From NCBI RefSeq assembly GCF_000259075.1, contig NZ_AJKI01000063.1:62001-126000 (forward strand): DNA of 64,000 nucleotides, in the 5' to 3' direction. Source of the DNA: Marinilabilia salmonicolor JCM 21150. Lineage in GTDB: Bacteria > Bacteroidota > Bacteroidia > Bacteroidales > Marinilabiliaceae. Below, one piece after another: positions 1 to 9,461 of this stretch. Every line of letters begins with the position of its first letter. The first letter of the stretch is position 1. The notes beneath the pieces were generated by a model. It made no database searches and was not told the DNA's origin. It worked only from the letters and a program-made list of their open reading frames with translations. The position numbers and the translations under genes were made by a program.

Positions 1-2520
1 CACAAGGTTTAATTCCTGGAAGTTTCCAATGGCAATACGACGTCCAATTTCATCAAGTGTAATATGTTTCTGAGTTCTGAGTCCCTGCTCACGTTGCAAC
101 TGAGAACGCTTGGTCGCAATATCTTTAGCTTCCTTCTCATTCTCCATCACATGGAATTTCTCACCCGCCTGTGGTGCTCCGTTCAACCCGAGAACCAATA
201 CAGGCTCGGCAGGACCGGCCTCATCAATATTCTGGTTACGTTCGTTAAACATGGCCTTTACGTGACCGAAATACTGCCCCGAAAGCAGGAGGTCACCTGT
301 TTTGAGAGTTCCTGACTGAACCAGCAATGTGGCCACATATCCGCGACCACGGTCCAGGGTAGATTCAATCACAGAACCAACAGCAGGTTTATCCGGGTTG
401 GCTTTCAACTCGAGCAAGTCGGCTTCGAGCAACACTTTCTCCAGAAGCTGATCAATATTAATACCGTTCTTGGCACTAATATCCTGTGACTGATATTTTC
501 CGCCCCACTCTTCAACCAGATAATTCATCTTGGCCAGTTCCTCTTTCACTCTGTCGGGGTTGGCATTGGGCTTATCAATTTTGTTAATGGCAAACACAAT
601 GGGAACGCCGGCAGCAGAAGCGTGATTAATCGCCTCGATGGTCTGTGGCATCACATTATCATCGGCAGCCACTATAATAATGGCAATATCTGTTACCTGA
701 GCTCCCCTGGCACGCATGGCGGTAAATGCTTCGTGTCCCGGAGTATCCAGGAAGGTAATCTCCCTGCCATCAGCCAGTTCCACGTTATAGGCACCAATGT
801 GCTGGGTGATTCCACCAGCTTCACCGGCAATCACATTTTCTTTACGAATATGGTCAAGCAAAGAAGTCTTACCGTGGTCTACGTGTCCCATCACCGTAAT
901 GATTGGTGGACGAGGCTTCAGATCTTCAGGATTATCTTCTTTCTCTTCAATAGCTTCAGCAGCATCCACGCTAATGAATTCAACGGTATAACCATACTCT
1001 TCTGCTACAAGGGTAATGGTTTCAGCATCAAGACGCTGGTTGATAGAAACAAAGAGACCAAGACTCATACAAGTGGAGATAATCTGCGTCACCTGTACAT
1101 CCATCATACTGGACAGATCGTTGGCAGTAAGGAACTCCGTCACCTTGAGCACTTTGCTCTCCTCTGTCATCCGGTCCATCTCGTCCTGCTCCTTTTGAGC
1201 AGCAGCATCACGTTTATCACGACGATGTCGGGACGTTTTGGATTTTCCTTTAGAGGTAAGACGAGCCAGTGTTTCCTTAATCTGCTTTTGAACATCCTCT
1301 TCACTCACTTCCGGGCGGGCCGGACGCTTCTTAGCCTTGGTCTTTTTACGTTTTTCCTTTTTATCCTGAGGAGCCACTTTCCCGGCACCATTGGCATTTT
1401 GAGGCTGTTGCTTATCCGCAATATTTACGCGTTCCTTTTCTTTACGGATGCGTTTTCTCTTTTTCTTCTTCTTGCGCTGCTCGTCACGACTCTCGTTGTT
1501 TCGGGCATTGGCAGGAAGATCAATTTTACCAACAACAGTAGGACCCGACAATTTTTTCACCTTGGTAGGCATAAAACTGTCTGCATCTTTTTTTCCGTTG
1601 TCTTCCTTTTCGGCAGCCGGAGCTGTTTCCGGAGCAACTTTTTCTTCAGTTGGTTTTTCTTCTGCTGGTTTTTCTTCCGCAGGCTTTTGTTCCGCAGGCT
1701 TTTGTTCGGCAGATTTTTTCTCCACCGGAGCAGCCTGTTCTTTTTCCGGCTTCACTTCCTTTTTGTTTTCTTTAGAAGCTCCCTTTTCTTTCTTTTCAGA
1801 AACATCTTTGGCTTTCACCTCTTTCTGATCGGTGTTCTCCGGTTTTTTCTCAAGGTCAATTTTTCCAACCACTTTTAAATCTTTGTCTGGTTTCTCAACC
1901 TCCACCGGAATATCTACTTTTTGATCGGGAGTTTCTTTTTCCGATTCATCCTTTTTGGAATGACCAATTTCGGGCTCCTTATCTTCAGTCTTCTTTTCTT
2001 CCTGCGAAGATTTTTCAGGTTTATCAGCAGCTTGAGCAGTTTCTTTAGATTCAACAGCCCCGGTTTCCTCAACCTTCTTCTGTTCCTCCTTTTGTTGCTC
2101 TTCGGCTTTCTTCTTTTGGTCGAGGTCAATTTTCCCCACAACCTTAACATCCATTTTTTGCTTGGGCGTTGAAAATTCGGCAGTTGGTTTTTCCTCTTTT
2201 TTCTTCTCCGGTTTCACGACAGGAGGCACCTCGTCTTCAATATCAGCATCCTCATCAACGTCTTGCTCCTCTTTCAGGTCATCAATAGAGACAGACGATT
2301 TTTTCCCTTTCTGCTTGCGTTCAACCAGTTTTTCCGACTCTTGCTTAACGGTAAAGTCAGAACGGTATTCCTGTCTCAGAAGATCAACCATATCTTCCGA
2401 GATCTTGGTATTCGGATTGGATTCAATCTGAAATCCTTTTTTATGCAGAAAATCAACAATAGTGCTGATTCCCACATTACATTCTTTTGCTATTTTACTT
2501 AGTCTTTTTCCAACTGCCAT
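1..2520 (-). CDS. infB: Translation initiation factor IF-2 (3' end beyond window)
   Basis: This GTPase brings initiator tRNA to the 30S subunit and promotes subunit joining. About 840 codons are visible from the ATG at 2520, and the frame stays open to base 1, so the C-terminal domains are missing. The N-terminus ([13 protein letters not shown]) has the IF2_N helix-turn fold. A very long Lys/Glu-rich linker follows (about residues 75-430), carrying three copies of the motif VVGKIDL (plus-strand 2122-2145, 1852-1875, 1516-1539). The GTPase domain shows GHVDHGKT near 868-891, DTPGHE, and NKID. It is the last visible gene of a rimP-nusA-infB operon, 93 bp after nusA. The order and motifs make the call secure. 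The linker is low-complexity and probably disordered (inference). Confidence 0.97.
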   Translation of the reverse strand, partial: MAVGKRLSKIAKECNVGISTIVDFLHKKGFQIESNPNTKISEDMVDLLRQEYRSDFTVKQESEKLVERKQKGKKSSVSIDDLKEEQDVDEDADIEDEVPPVVKPEKKKEEKPTAEFSTPKQKMDVKVVGKIDLDQKKKAEEQQKEEQKKVEETGAVESKETAQAADKPEKSSQEEKKTEDKEPEIGHSKKDESEKETPDQKVDIPVEVEKPDKDLKVVGKIDLEKKPENTDQKEVKAKDVSEKKEKGASKENKKEVKPEKEQAAPVEKKSAEQKPAEQKPAEEKPAEEKPTEEKVAPETAPAAEKEDNGKKDADSFMPTKVKKLSGPTVVGKIDLPANARNNESRDEQRKKKKKRKRIRKEKERVNIADKQQPQNANGAGKVAPQDKKEKRKKTKAKKRPARPEVSEEDVQKQIKETLARLTSKGKSKTSRHRRDKRDAAAQKEQDEMDRMTEESKVLKVTEFLTANDLSSMMDVQVTQIISTCMSLGLFVSINQRLDAETITLVAEEYGYTVEFISVDAAEAIEEKEDNPEDLKPRPPIITVMGHVDHGKTSLLDHIRKENVIAGEAGGITQHIGAYNVELADGREITFLDTPGHEAFTAMRARGAQVTDIAIIIVAADDNVMPQTIEAINHASAAGVPIVFAINKIDKPNANPDRVKEELAKMNYLVEEWGGKYQSQDISAKNGINIDQLLEKVLLEADLLELKANPDKPAVGSVIESTLDRGRGYVATLLVQSGTLKTGDLLLSGQYFGHVKAMFNERNQNIDEAGPAEPVLVLGLNGAPQAGEKFHVMENEKEAKDIATKRSQLQREQGLRTQKHITLDEIGRRIAIGNFQELNLV

Positions 2521-2613
2521 ATAAGGGACTTTCGTTTTTACAGGTAAAAAAGATTAATCTGAATAATTCATAAACCAATCAGGCAACAATCTTTGCCAAC
2601 AAAGATAAGCGAA

Positions 2614-3852
2614 TTATTCAAATTCAGCTTTCAGAACATTGATTACCTCACGAATGGTCTCTTCTTCAAGATCTGTCCTTTTGGTAAGATCCTCCACAGT
2701 CAAATCGAGTACCGATTTAGCTGTGTCGCAACCAATCGCTTTAAGTTCATCAAGTATCCAGCTTTCAATCTCATCTGAGAATTCATCCAGAGAAACATCT
2801 TCCTCATCTTCATCCTCAGTTTCACGATACACATCAATTTCGTAACCGGTCAGCTGACTGGCCAGGCGAATGTTCAATCCGCCCTTCCCGATAGCCAGAG
2901 AAACTTCTTCTGGCTGCAAATAAACATCGGCACGCTTCTCTTCTTCAAAAAGTTTGATGCTCGATACTTTGGCGGGGTTCAATGCACGTTGGATAAACAA
3001 CTGCGTATTGGCAGTAAAATTTATCACGTCAATATTTTCGTTGTGCAGCTCTCTAACGATGCCATGAATACGAGATCCTTTCATCCCCACACAGGCACCC
3101 ACGGGGTCAATCCGGTCATCATAAGATTCAACAGCTACTTTAGCACGTTCACCCGGTGCACGCACAATTTTTTTAATGGTAATAAGCCCGTCATATATTT
3201 CGGGCACTTCAAATTCGAACAAACGCTCAAGGAATACAGGAGAGGTACGCGACAAGATAATCAACGGAGTATTGTTACGCATCTCAACTCTGATAACCAC
3301 AGCGCGAACGGTTTCACCTTTTCGGAAAAAGTCTCCCGGAATCTGCTCAGCCCGGGGAAGAATCAACTCGTTTCCTTCATCATCAAGAATCAGCATCTCC
3401 CGCTTCCAGATCTGGTAAACCTCACCTGTTACGACATCTCCGATTCGTTCGGTATATTTACTGTACAAATGATCCTTTTCCAACTCCATGATCTGACCTG
3501 CAAGATTCTGTCTCAAAGTCAGAATAGCACGTCTGCCAAATTTATGAAAATCCACTTCATCCACCACTTCTTCTCCAACTTCGTAATCTTCATCAATCTT
3601 ACGGGCATCCGAAAGTGATATCTGTGTATTGGCATCTTCCACTTCTCCATCCGGCACCACTTCGCGGTTACGCCAGATTTCAAAGTCACCTTTGTCAATA
3701 TTTACGATGACATCAAAATTCTCGTCGCTTCCGAAAATTTTGACCAAAACACTACGGAATGAATCTTCGAGGACCCTGACCATGGTGGCACGGTCAATAT
3801 TTTTCAGCTCTTTAAATTCCGAAAAAGTGTCTATCAAATTAATATTTTCCAT
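2614..3852 (-). CDS. nusA: Transcription termination/antitermination factor NusA
   Basis: NusA binds RNA polymerase and modulates pausing, termination and antitermination. The 412-residue protein has the NusA N-terminal domain (about 1-125), an S1 domain (about 130-200) and two KH domains containing VGMKGSRIHGIVREL and IGKGGLNIRLASQLTG. An acidic stretch (TEDEDEEDVSLDEF) is followed by a short helix-hairpin-like tail. The length fits Bacteroidota NusA, which lacks the extra C-terminal repeats of Escherichia coli. The start is ATG at 3850-3852. It lies between rimP and infB on the same strand with gaps of 73 and 93 bp, the classical operon order. Confidence 0.97.
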   Translation of the reverse strand: MENINLIDTFSEFKELKNIDRATMVRVLEDSFRSVLVKIFGSDENFDVIVNIDKGDFEIWRNREVVPDGEVEDANTQISLSDARKIDEDYEVGEEVVDEVDFHKFGRRAILTLRQNLAGQIMELEKDHLYSKYTERIGDVVTGEVYQIWKREMLILDDEGNELILPRAEQIPGDFFRKGETVRAVVIRVEMRNNTPLIILSRTSPVFLERLFEFEVPEIYDGLITIKKIVRAPGERAKVAVESYDDRIDPVGACVGMKGSRIHGIVRELHNENIDVINFTANTQLFIQRALNPAKVSSIKLFEEEKRADVYLQPEEVSLAIGKGGLNIRLASQLTGYEIDVYRETEDEDEEDVSLDEFSDEIESWILDELKAIGCDTAKSVLDLTVEDLTKRTDLEEETIREVINVLKAEFE

Positions 3853-3925
3853 CGCTGCTGTTGTATGTTCGTTCTGTTTTATATCTGCTCAAAACCGGCT
3901 TTATTCCGGCATTTCTTCAATGGGT

Positions 3926-4390
3926 TTACAAAGAGAGGATTTCTTTGACTCTTTTTACTTCATCAAAACTAAACTGATGGTGAAAAACCTGCAACTCTTT
4001 TTTCTTTTTTCCTTCAGGTTTCACCATTTTTTCTTCTTTCACAACAAAACCTGAATCCGTTACCTCTTCCAAAATACCTTTTTGCACTATTCCATCATTA
4101 TCCATCACTTCAACCGGGCGGTTCAGACATTTATGATACTGCTGCATCACTTTAAACGGCTGGCCAATACCGGGAGAAGAGACCTCCAACTCAAAATCCT
4201 CTTCCTCACGATCGAGTGAGTGCTCCACCAACCGTGATATTTCCACACAGTATTCAATAGGCACTCCATGGTCACTATCAATCAGAATCTCGATTCTGTT
4301 ACCGGGCTTAACCGCCACATCCACCGCGTAAAAACCGTCAGCTTCGAGCTTCCCGGCAATCAGATCCATTATTTGTTGTTTTGCTATCAT
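3926..4390 (-). CDS. rimP: Ribosome maturation factor RimP
   Basis: RimP assists 30S subunit maturation. The protein (154 residues from the chosen ATG) has the N-terminal alpha/beta domain (VDVAVKPGNRIEILIDSDHGVPIEYC...) and the conserved LEVSSPGIGQPFK segment before the C-terminal SH3-like domain. An upstream TTG at 4396 is in frame, but the ATG at 4388-4390 (MIAKQQIMDL) matches the family start better. It is the first gene of rimP-nusA-infB. A strong Bacteroidota-type promoter sits 65 bp upstream. Confidence 0.93.
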   Translation of the reverse strand: MIAKQQIMDLIAGKLEADGFYAVDVAVKPGNRIEILIDSDHGVPIEYCVEISRLVEHSLDREEEDFELEVSSPGIGQPFKVMQQYHKCLNRPVEVMDNDGIVQKGILEEVTDSGFVVKEEKMVKPEGKKKKELQVFHHQFSFDEVKRVKEILSL

Positions 4391-4454
4391 AGACAAGCCA
4401 TTAATAAAATAGGGGACTCCTGCCCCCTACCCACACTTACTGTGAAAACCGCTG

Positions 4455-4486
4455 CAAAGATAAGGAATGAGAAACAAATATGCAAA
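4455..4486 (-). promoter_or_regulatory. Promoter of rimP-nusA-infB operon
   Basis: Read on the minus strand: a -33 box TTTG (complement of 4483-4486), a 20-nt spacer, and a -7 box TATCTTTG (complement of 4455-4462). This fits the Bacteroidota primary sigma consensus TTTG-N19-21-TAnnTTTG exactly. The predicted start is near 4448, giving a leader of about 58 nt before rimP. Confidence 0.7.
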
Positions 4487-4590
4487 AACCTTTTTGCCTA
4501 AAAATCAAATCATTTTGCCTGAAAGAAGAATAAATTGCCAACATTGAATCATCCTGCCATCAAAAACGCCCCTTTAATCGATGGCCTGTG

Positions 4591-4622
4591 TTTGTACGAT
4601 TCATTCCGAATAGCTTTCTTTG
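4591..4622 (+). promoter_or_regulatory. Probable promoter of HD phosphohydrolase gene
   Basis: TTTG at 4591-4594, a 20-nt spacer, then TTTCTTTG at 4615-4622 (one mismatch to TAnnTTTG). The -7 box overlaps the upstream in-frame TTG at 4620, so that codon is unlikely to be the translation start. This is why the later start at 4647 was chosen. Confidence 0.4.
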
Positions 4623-4646
4623 TACCACAAAACCAGAGAGAAAACA

Positions 4647-5882
4647 TTGAAAACAGCACCACATTACAACCAGCGAAAGATTGTTAATGATCCGGTTCAC
4701 GGTTTCATAAGCATACCTGACAACATTCTGTTCGAGCTGATTGAGCACCCTTATTTTCAACGATTAAGGCGCATCAAACAACTGGGACTGACCTCCCTTG
4801 TATATCCGGGGGCGGTACATACACGGTTTCAACATACCCTCGGGGCGTTTTACCTGATGGGAACCGCCGTAAATGTATTGCGGGACAAAGGTCATGAAAT
4901 TTCTGACCGGGAATCCATTTCTGCTCATGCCGCTATACTCATGCATGATCTGGGACATGGTCCTTTTTCGCATGCACTAGAACAAACACTTATTGAGAGT
5001 CTGGATCACGAAGATATCTCTTTGCTTTTGATGGAAAGGCTCAATCAGCATTTTGACGGACAACTATCAGCTGCCATTGACATATTCAAAGGCAACACAG
5101 ATAAGCTTTTTCTCCATCAGCTGGTTTCGAGTCAGCTCGATGTCGATCGGCTTGACTACCTGAAACGGGACAGTTTTTTTTCAGGGGTTTCAGAAGGAGT
5201 CATTGGATCTGACCGAATCATAAAAATGCTGGAAATTAAGAACAATGAACTGGTGGTGGAAGGAAAAGGAATTTATTCCATTGAAAAGTTTCTGGTGGCA
5301 AGACGCCTGATGTACTGGCAGGTTTATCTGCACAAAACTGCCCTGGTTGCAGAAAAAATGCTCATTAATGTCTTAAAAAGAGCCAAAAAGCTGGCGTTAC
5401 AAGGCAAAGACGTTCCTGCACCGCCATTTCTGGAAACATTTCTCAAAAACCGCTTCTGCAAAGATGATTTCAAAAACAACCTGCAGATATTAAATGACTT
5501 CACCATGCTGGACGACAATGACATCATGGGTGCGCTGAAACTCTGGCAAAAAAACAACGACAAAGTTTTGGCCATTCTCTCCTCCTGCATCCTGGATAGA
5601 AAGCTTTTTAGAATTGAAGTCGCAGACACTCCTTTTTCACCAGAAATTATCGATGCCCTCAAAGAAAAACAAAAAGATGCCATGAAGTTGTCATCCGAAG
5701 AACTGGACTATTTTGTTTTCACCGATCATGTTTCTAACAGCACCTACAAAACAGGTGGAGAAAACATCAACATCATCTATAAAGACGGATCCACCAAAGA
5801 CATCTCCCTGGCATCGGACATGCTGGATCATACTGCCTTGTCAAAGCCCGTGAGCAAATATATTCTTTGTTACCCCAAATAA
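4647..5882 (+). CDS. HD-domain phosphohydrolase (SAMHD1/dGTPase-like)
   Basis: A predicted metal-dependent phosphohydrolase of the HD superfamily, in the branch related to dNTP triphosphohydrolases. The opening KIVNDPVHGFI and the metal-site residues are visible: His in VHTRFQHTLG, the HD pair in ILMHDLGHGPFSH, and Asp in QLDVDRLDYLKRDS. The in-frame open region extends to a TTG at 4620, but a likely promoter overlaps it. I use the TTG at 4647 (411 residues); no suitable ATG exists near the N-terminus, so the start is uncertain. It precedes the lipid A genes on the same strand, a neighbourhood common in Bacteroidota (established knowledge). The substrate is not known from sequence. Confidence 0.85.
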   Translation: MKTAPHYNQRKIVNDPVHGFISIPDNILFELIEHPYFQRLRRIKQLGLTSLVYPGAVHTRFQHTLGAFYLMGTAVNVLRDKGHEISDRESISAHAAILMHDLGHGPFSHALEQTLIESLDHEDISLLLMERLNQHFDGQLSAAIDIFKGNTDKLFLHQLVSSQLDVDRLDYLKRDSFFSGVSEGVIGSDRIIKMLEIKNNELVVEGKGIYSIEKFLVARRLMYWQVYLHKTALVAEKMLINVLKRAKKLALQGKDVPAPPFLETFLKNRFCKDDFKNNLQILNDFTMLDDNDIMGALKLWQKNNDKVLAILSSCILDRKLFRIEVADTPFSPEIIDALKEKQKDAMKLSSEELDYFVFTDHVSNSTYKTGGENINIIYKDGSTKDISLASDMLDHTALSKPVSKYILCYPK

Positions 5883-5990
5883 CCGGTTATTCACTTGAGA
5901 CCTGGAATACGCAAAAAAGCGTTTTATCGTTTAATTTTTACGTTTCAATCCAAAAAAGAGGGTAAAATATGCTACCGGCCGCAACTATAT

Positions 5991-6021
5991 TTTACACCAA
6001 AAGATATATTTATTAGTTTTG
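5991..6021 (+). promoter_or_regulatory. Probable promoter of lpxD operon
   Basis: TTTA at 5991-5994 (one mismatch to TTTG), a 19-nt spacer, and TAGTTTTG at 6014-6021, a full match to TAnnTTTG. The lpxD ATG follows 16 nt later, implying a very short leader. Confidence 0.5.
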
Positions 6022-6037
6022 TCCCAAATTTTTAAAC

Positions 6038-7066
6038 ATGGAATTCACTGCACAACAGATTGCTGAACTTATAAACGGAACCGTCGAAGGAAATGAAAAC
6101 CAGGTTATCAGGGATGTTTCCAAAATAGAGGAAGGACGCCCTGAAACCCTTACATTTCTTGCCAATCCAAAATATGAGCAGCACATATACAACACAGATG
6201 CTTCGGTAGTTATTGTGAACAATAGCTTTAAGCCCGAAAAACCTGTAAAAGCAACATTAATACGTGTGGAAGATGCCTACCAGGCACTTGCGCGACTGCT
6301 GCAGATGTATGAAAGTTCATTACCCAAAAAGACCGGAATTGAGCAACCCTCCTATATCGATTCGTCGGCCTCCGTTGGTGAGTTTGCCTATATAGGAGCA
6401 TTTGCCTACATCAGCGAAAAAGCAAAAATCGGGAACAATGCCCAAATTTGGCCGGGTGCCGTTATTGGAGAAGGAGTAGAAATTGGTGAGAACACCATCA
6501 TCTATTCAGGAGCCAAAGTTTACAAAAATTGCAAAATAGGTGGCAACTGCATCATCCACGCAGGAGCGGTAGTCGGATCGGACGGATTCGGTTTTGCTCC
6601 CGGGCCGGATGGTGATTATCAAAAGATTCCACAGGTAGGCAATGTAGTTATCGAAGATTTCGTAGAAATAGGGGCCAACACAACCATAGACCGGGCAACC
6701 ATGGGATCAACCATTGTTCGAAAAGGCGCCAAAATAGACAATCTTGTGCAAATAGCACACAATGTGGAAATTGGTTCCAACACAGTGATTGCCGCTCAGA
6801 CCGGCATTGCAGGCAGTACCAAGATTGGTAAAAACTGTATGTTTGGTGGTCAGGTGGGCATTGCAGGCCATTTGAAAATAGCCGATCAGGTAAAAATGGC
6901 CGCCCAGACAGGCATCGCCAAAAGCATCAACAAAGAAGGATCTGTCATGATGGGGTCACCCGCCATGGACGCTATGCAATACAATAAATCCTATGTGATG
7001 TTCAGAAAATTGCCTGCACTTTATCAACAACTTCAGGAACTGGAGAAAAAAGTATCAGAAAAATAA
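6038..7066 (+). CDS. lpxD: UDP-3-O-(3-hydroxyacyl)glucosamine N-acyltransferase LpxD
   Basis: LpxD adds the second 3-hydroxyacyl chain, from acyl-ACP, to the glucosamine nitrogen in lipid A synthesis. The 342-residue protein has the N-terminal uridine-binding domain (about 1-100; [25 protein letters not shown]). A left-handed beta-helix of hexapeptide repeats follows, including [21 protein letters not shown] split over several turns, and the catalytic region [35 protein letters not shown] closes the helix. The C-terminus is the usual short helix. It is the first of three lipid A genes in one plus-strand operon. Length and motifs are fully typical. Confidence 0.96.
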   Translation: MEFTAQQIAELINGTVEGNENQVIRDVSKIEEGRPETLTFLANPKYEQHIYNTDASVVIVNNSFKPEKPVKATLIRVEDAYQALARLLQMYESSLPKKTGIEQPSYIDSSASVGEFAYIGAFAYISEKAKIGNNAQIWPGAVIGEGVEIGENTIIYSGAKVYKNCKIGGNCIIHAGAVVGSDGFGFAPGPDGDYQKIPQVGNVVIEDFVEIGANTTIDRATMGSTIVRKGAKIDNLVQIAHNVEIGSNTVIAAQTGIAGSTKIGKNCMFGGQVGIAGHLKIADQVKMAAQTGIAKSINKEGSVMMGSPAMDAMQYNKSYVMFRKLPALYQQLQELEKKVSEK

Positions 7067-7123
7067 GGCACGCCGGCACTGTTGTAAAGCATTGCCGTCA
7101 GTTATGACTTAATGATAGTTACT

Positions 7124-8521
7124 ATGTCAGAAAAACAAAGAACGATTCAGAAATCAACTTCTTTAAAAGGCACCGGTCTTCATACCGGCGCAGAAGTTAC
7201 CCTCACGCTAAATCCCGCCCCGGTGAATTCGGGGTTTTCTTTTAAACGTACTGACCTGGAAAACACGCCGGTCATCAGAGCCCTTGCCGACAACGTGGTA
7301 TTCACCGAAAGAGGCACTGTCCTGGAAGAGAATAAAGCTCGTGTAAGCACCATTGAACACTGCCTGGCCGCTTTACGTGGGATGGGCGTGGACAACTGCC
7401 TCATTGAGATAGATGGCCCTGAGGCCCCCATTCTGGACGGAAGTGCGCATTTCTTTGTACAAGCGATTAAAGAAGTAGGCATCTCGGAACAGGATGCCGA
7501 ACGTGAATACTTTATTGTTAAAGAAAAAATGATAGTGGAAGATCCGGAAACAGGAAGCTCTATAGTCGCTATTCCTGATGATGGACAAAACTATCAGACC
7601 ATGATTTCATTCAACAACTCCATGCTGCTTTCTAACCAGTATGCCAACATGGAGAGAATGGAACAATTTGAAAAAGAAATCAGCAACTGCAGAACTTTTG
7701 TTTTTCTTCATGAGTTAGAACCATTGCTAAACAATAACCTCATTAAAGGGGGGGATCTGGACAATGCCATTATCATCATTGACAAAGAAGTACCTCAGGA
7801 AGAACTGGATCGTCTGGCGGCTCTTTTCAACAAACCATCAGTGGAAGTAAAACCCATTGGAATCCTCAACAATCTGGAGTTACACCATTCCAACGAGCCA
7901 GCCCGTCACAAGTTACTCGATGTAATTGGCGACCTTACTCTTGCAGGAATGCCCATAAAAGGAAGGATTATCGCTGACAAACCAGGACACAAAATAAACG
8001 CCGAGTTTGCCAAGGCGGTTCGTAAAGAGATCAAGCGACGTCAGCTAAAAGCGGACGCCCCCGAATACGATCCCAATGCTGAGCCGGTTTTTGACATCAA
8101 TGAAATAAAAAAACTGTTACCTCACCGCCCACCATTCCTGCTGGTAGATAAAATCATTGACCTCAAAGATAAAACCATCATTGGGGTGAAAAATGTGACC
8201 ATGAATGAGCCTTTCTTCGTGGGACATTTCCCGGAAGAACCTGTAATGCCTGGAGTGCTCCAGGTGGAAGCCATGGCGCAAATCGGAGGCATTTTGGTTT
8301 TAAGTCAGGTAGACGATCCAAAAAAATACAGCACCTATTTCCTGAAAATTGACAACATTAAATTCCGTAAAAAAGTGGTTCCGGGAGATACCATTGTCTT
8401 TAAACTGGAAATGATGACAGACATTCGCAGAGGCATTGCCAATATGAAGGGCACAGCATTTGTGGGAGACGCCATTGTTGCAGAAGGAGAGTTTATGGCC
8501 CAGATTGTAAAAAACAAATAA
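7124..8521 (+). CDS. lpxC/fabZ: Bifunctional LpxC deacetylase / FabZ dehydratase
   Basis: A fusion of two enzymes. Residues about 1-310 are LpxC, the zinc-dependent UDP-3-O-acyl-GlcNAc deacetylase that commits the cell to lipid A. Its motifs include GTGLHTG, EHCLAALRGMGVDNC, DGSAHFF, RTFVFLHE, HKLLDVIGDLTL and PGHKINAEF. Residues about 320-465 are FabZ, the (3R)-hydroxyacyl-ACP dehydratase, with LPHRPPFLLVDKI, the catalytic His in VGHFPEEPVMPG and Glu in QVEAMAQ. The fusion is a known Bacteroidota trait. It would balance 3-hydroxyacyl-ACP use between lipid A and phospholipids (inference). An upstream in-frame ATG at 7112 exists; MSEKQRT at 7124 looks like the family start. Confidence 0.95.
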   Translation: MSEKQRTIQKSTSLKGTGLHTGAEVTLTLNPAPVNSGFSFKRTDLENTPVIRALADNVVFTERGTVLEENKARVSTIEHCLAALRGMGVDNCLIEIDGPEAPILDGSAHFFVQAIKEVGISEQDAEREYFIVKEKMIVEDPETGSSIVAIPDDGQNYQTMISFNNSMLLSNQYANMERMEQFEKEISNCRTFVFLHELEPLLNNNLIKGGDLDNAIIIIDKEVPQEELDRLAALFNKPSVEVKPIGILNNLELHHSNEPARHKLLDVIGDLTLAGMPIKGRIIADKPGHKINAEFAKAVRKEIKRRQLKADAPEYDPNAEPVFDINEIKKLLPHRPPFLLVDKIIDLKDKTIIGVKNVTMNEPFFVGHFPEEPVMPGVLQVEAMAQIGGILVLSQVDDPKKYSTYFLKIDNIKFRKKVVPGDTIVFKLEMMTDIRRGIANMKGTAFVGDAIVAEGEFMAQIVKNK

Positions 8522-8581
8522 TCAGAAACCGCAGATCACTCTGGTTATGTGACTGAAGGTAAAAACACGAAAAGAAGTAAT

Positions 8582-9379
8582 ATGAAGCAACCATTGGCAT
8601 ATATTCATCCCGAGGCAAAAATTGCACCCAACGTTGTAATTGAACCCTTTGTCACCATTGACAAAAATGTGGAGATTGGCGAAGGAACCCGCATCGGTTC
8701 CAACGTAACAATCCTTGAAGGTGCCCGCATAGGTAGGAATTGCAACATCCTTCCGGGTGCTGTCATTGCAGGAACTCCTCAGGATTTAAAGTTTGAAGGC
8801 GAAGATTCGCTGGTTATCATTGGAGACAATACCACTATCCGAGAATTTGTTACCATCAACAGGGGTACCAAATCAAAGGGAAAAACAGTGGTGGGCAACA
8901 ACTGCCTGCTGATGGCCTATGTTCACGTGGCGCACGATTGTGTTTTGGGAAACAATGTAATTCTCGTCAACAGTGTGCAGGTAGCCGGAGAGGTGAAAAT
9001 TGACGACTGGGCCATTGTTGGCGGACTTTCGGCCATCCACCAGTTTGTACACATTGGCAAACACGTAATGATTGCCGGCGGAACCCTGGTTAGCAAGGAT
9101 GTTCCTCCCTATGTCAAAGCCGGCCGTGAGCCCATCTCATATGCAGGTGTAAACTCTATCGGTCTGAGAAGGAGAAATTTCTCCAACGAGCAGATTCGGG
9201 ACATCCAGGACATCTATCGGTTTATGTTCCAGAAAGGATTGAACAACACCCAGGCGATAGAACGCATCGAAGCAGAATTAACGGCCTCGGATGAGCGGGA
9301 TGAAATTATTCTTTTCATCAAGAATTCGCAAAGAGGCGTTATAAAAGGGTATAATCCCGACAACAGTTCAAACAGTTAG
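8582..9379 (+). CDS. lpxA: UDP-N-acetylglucosamine O-acyltransferase LpxA
   Basis: LpxA transfers a 3-hydroxyacyl chain from ACP to the 3-OH of UDP-GlcNAc, the first step of lipid A synthesis. The 265-residue protein is a left-handed beta-helix of hexapeptide repeats (IHPEAKIAPNVVIEPFVTI, IGEGTRIGSNV) with catalytic His in AYVHVAHDCVLGN. The conserved C-terminal helical domain starts near RRRNFSNEQIRDIQ. The open frame extends upstream to a GTG at 8549, but ATG 8582 (MKQPLAYIHPEA) is the proper start. It follows lpxC/fabZ by 60 bp and ends at a strong terminator. Confidence 0.96.
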   Translation: MKQPLAYIHPEAKIAPNVVIEPFVTIDKNVEIGEGTRIGSNVTILEGARIGRNCNILPGAVIAGTPQDLKFEGEDSLVIIGDNTTIREFVTINRGTKSKGKTVVGNNCLLMAYVHVAHDCVLGNNVILVNSVQVAGEVKIDDWAIVGGLSAIHQFVHIGKHVMIAGGTLVSKDVPPYVKAGREPISYAGVNSIGLRRRNFSNEQIRDIQDIYRFMFQKGLNNTQAIERIEAELTASDERDEIILFIKNSQRGVIKGYNPDNSSNS

Positions 9380-9400
9380 GAAAACAATAAGATCCTCAAT

Positions 9401-9440
9401 AAAAAAAGCCTTGAAAAACTGTGTTTTCCAAGGCTTTTTT
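9401..9440. terminator. Bidirectional intrinsic terminator, lpxA / pdxA
   Basis: A hairpin with stem GCCTTG/CAAGGC extended by A4/T4 around a 6-nt loop, with A and T tracts on both flanks. It lies between the convergent lpxA and pdxA stop codons and can serve both strands. Confidence 0.85.
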
Positions 9441-9461
9441 ATTTGTCAATACCATAACACA

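Noticed and set aside
622-1878. Long plus-strand open frame of 418 codons
   Set aside because: It is antisense to infB; the Phe/Leu-rich translation is the shadow of Lys/Glu codons in the IF-2 linker.
2989-3618. Plus-strand open frame of 209 codons
   Set aside because: Antisense shadow of nusA with no recognisable protein features.
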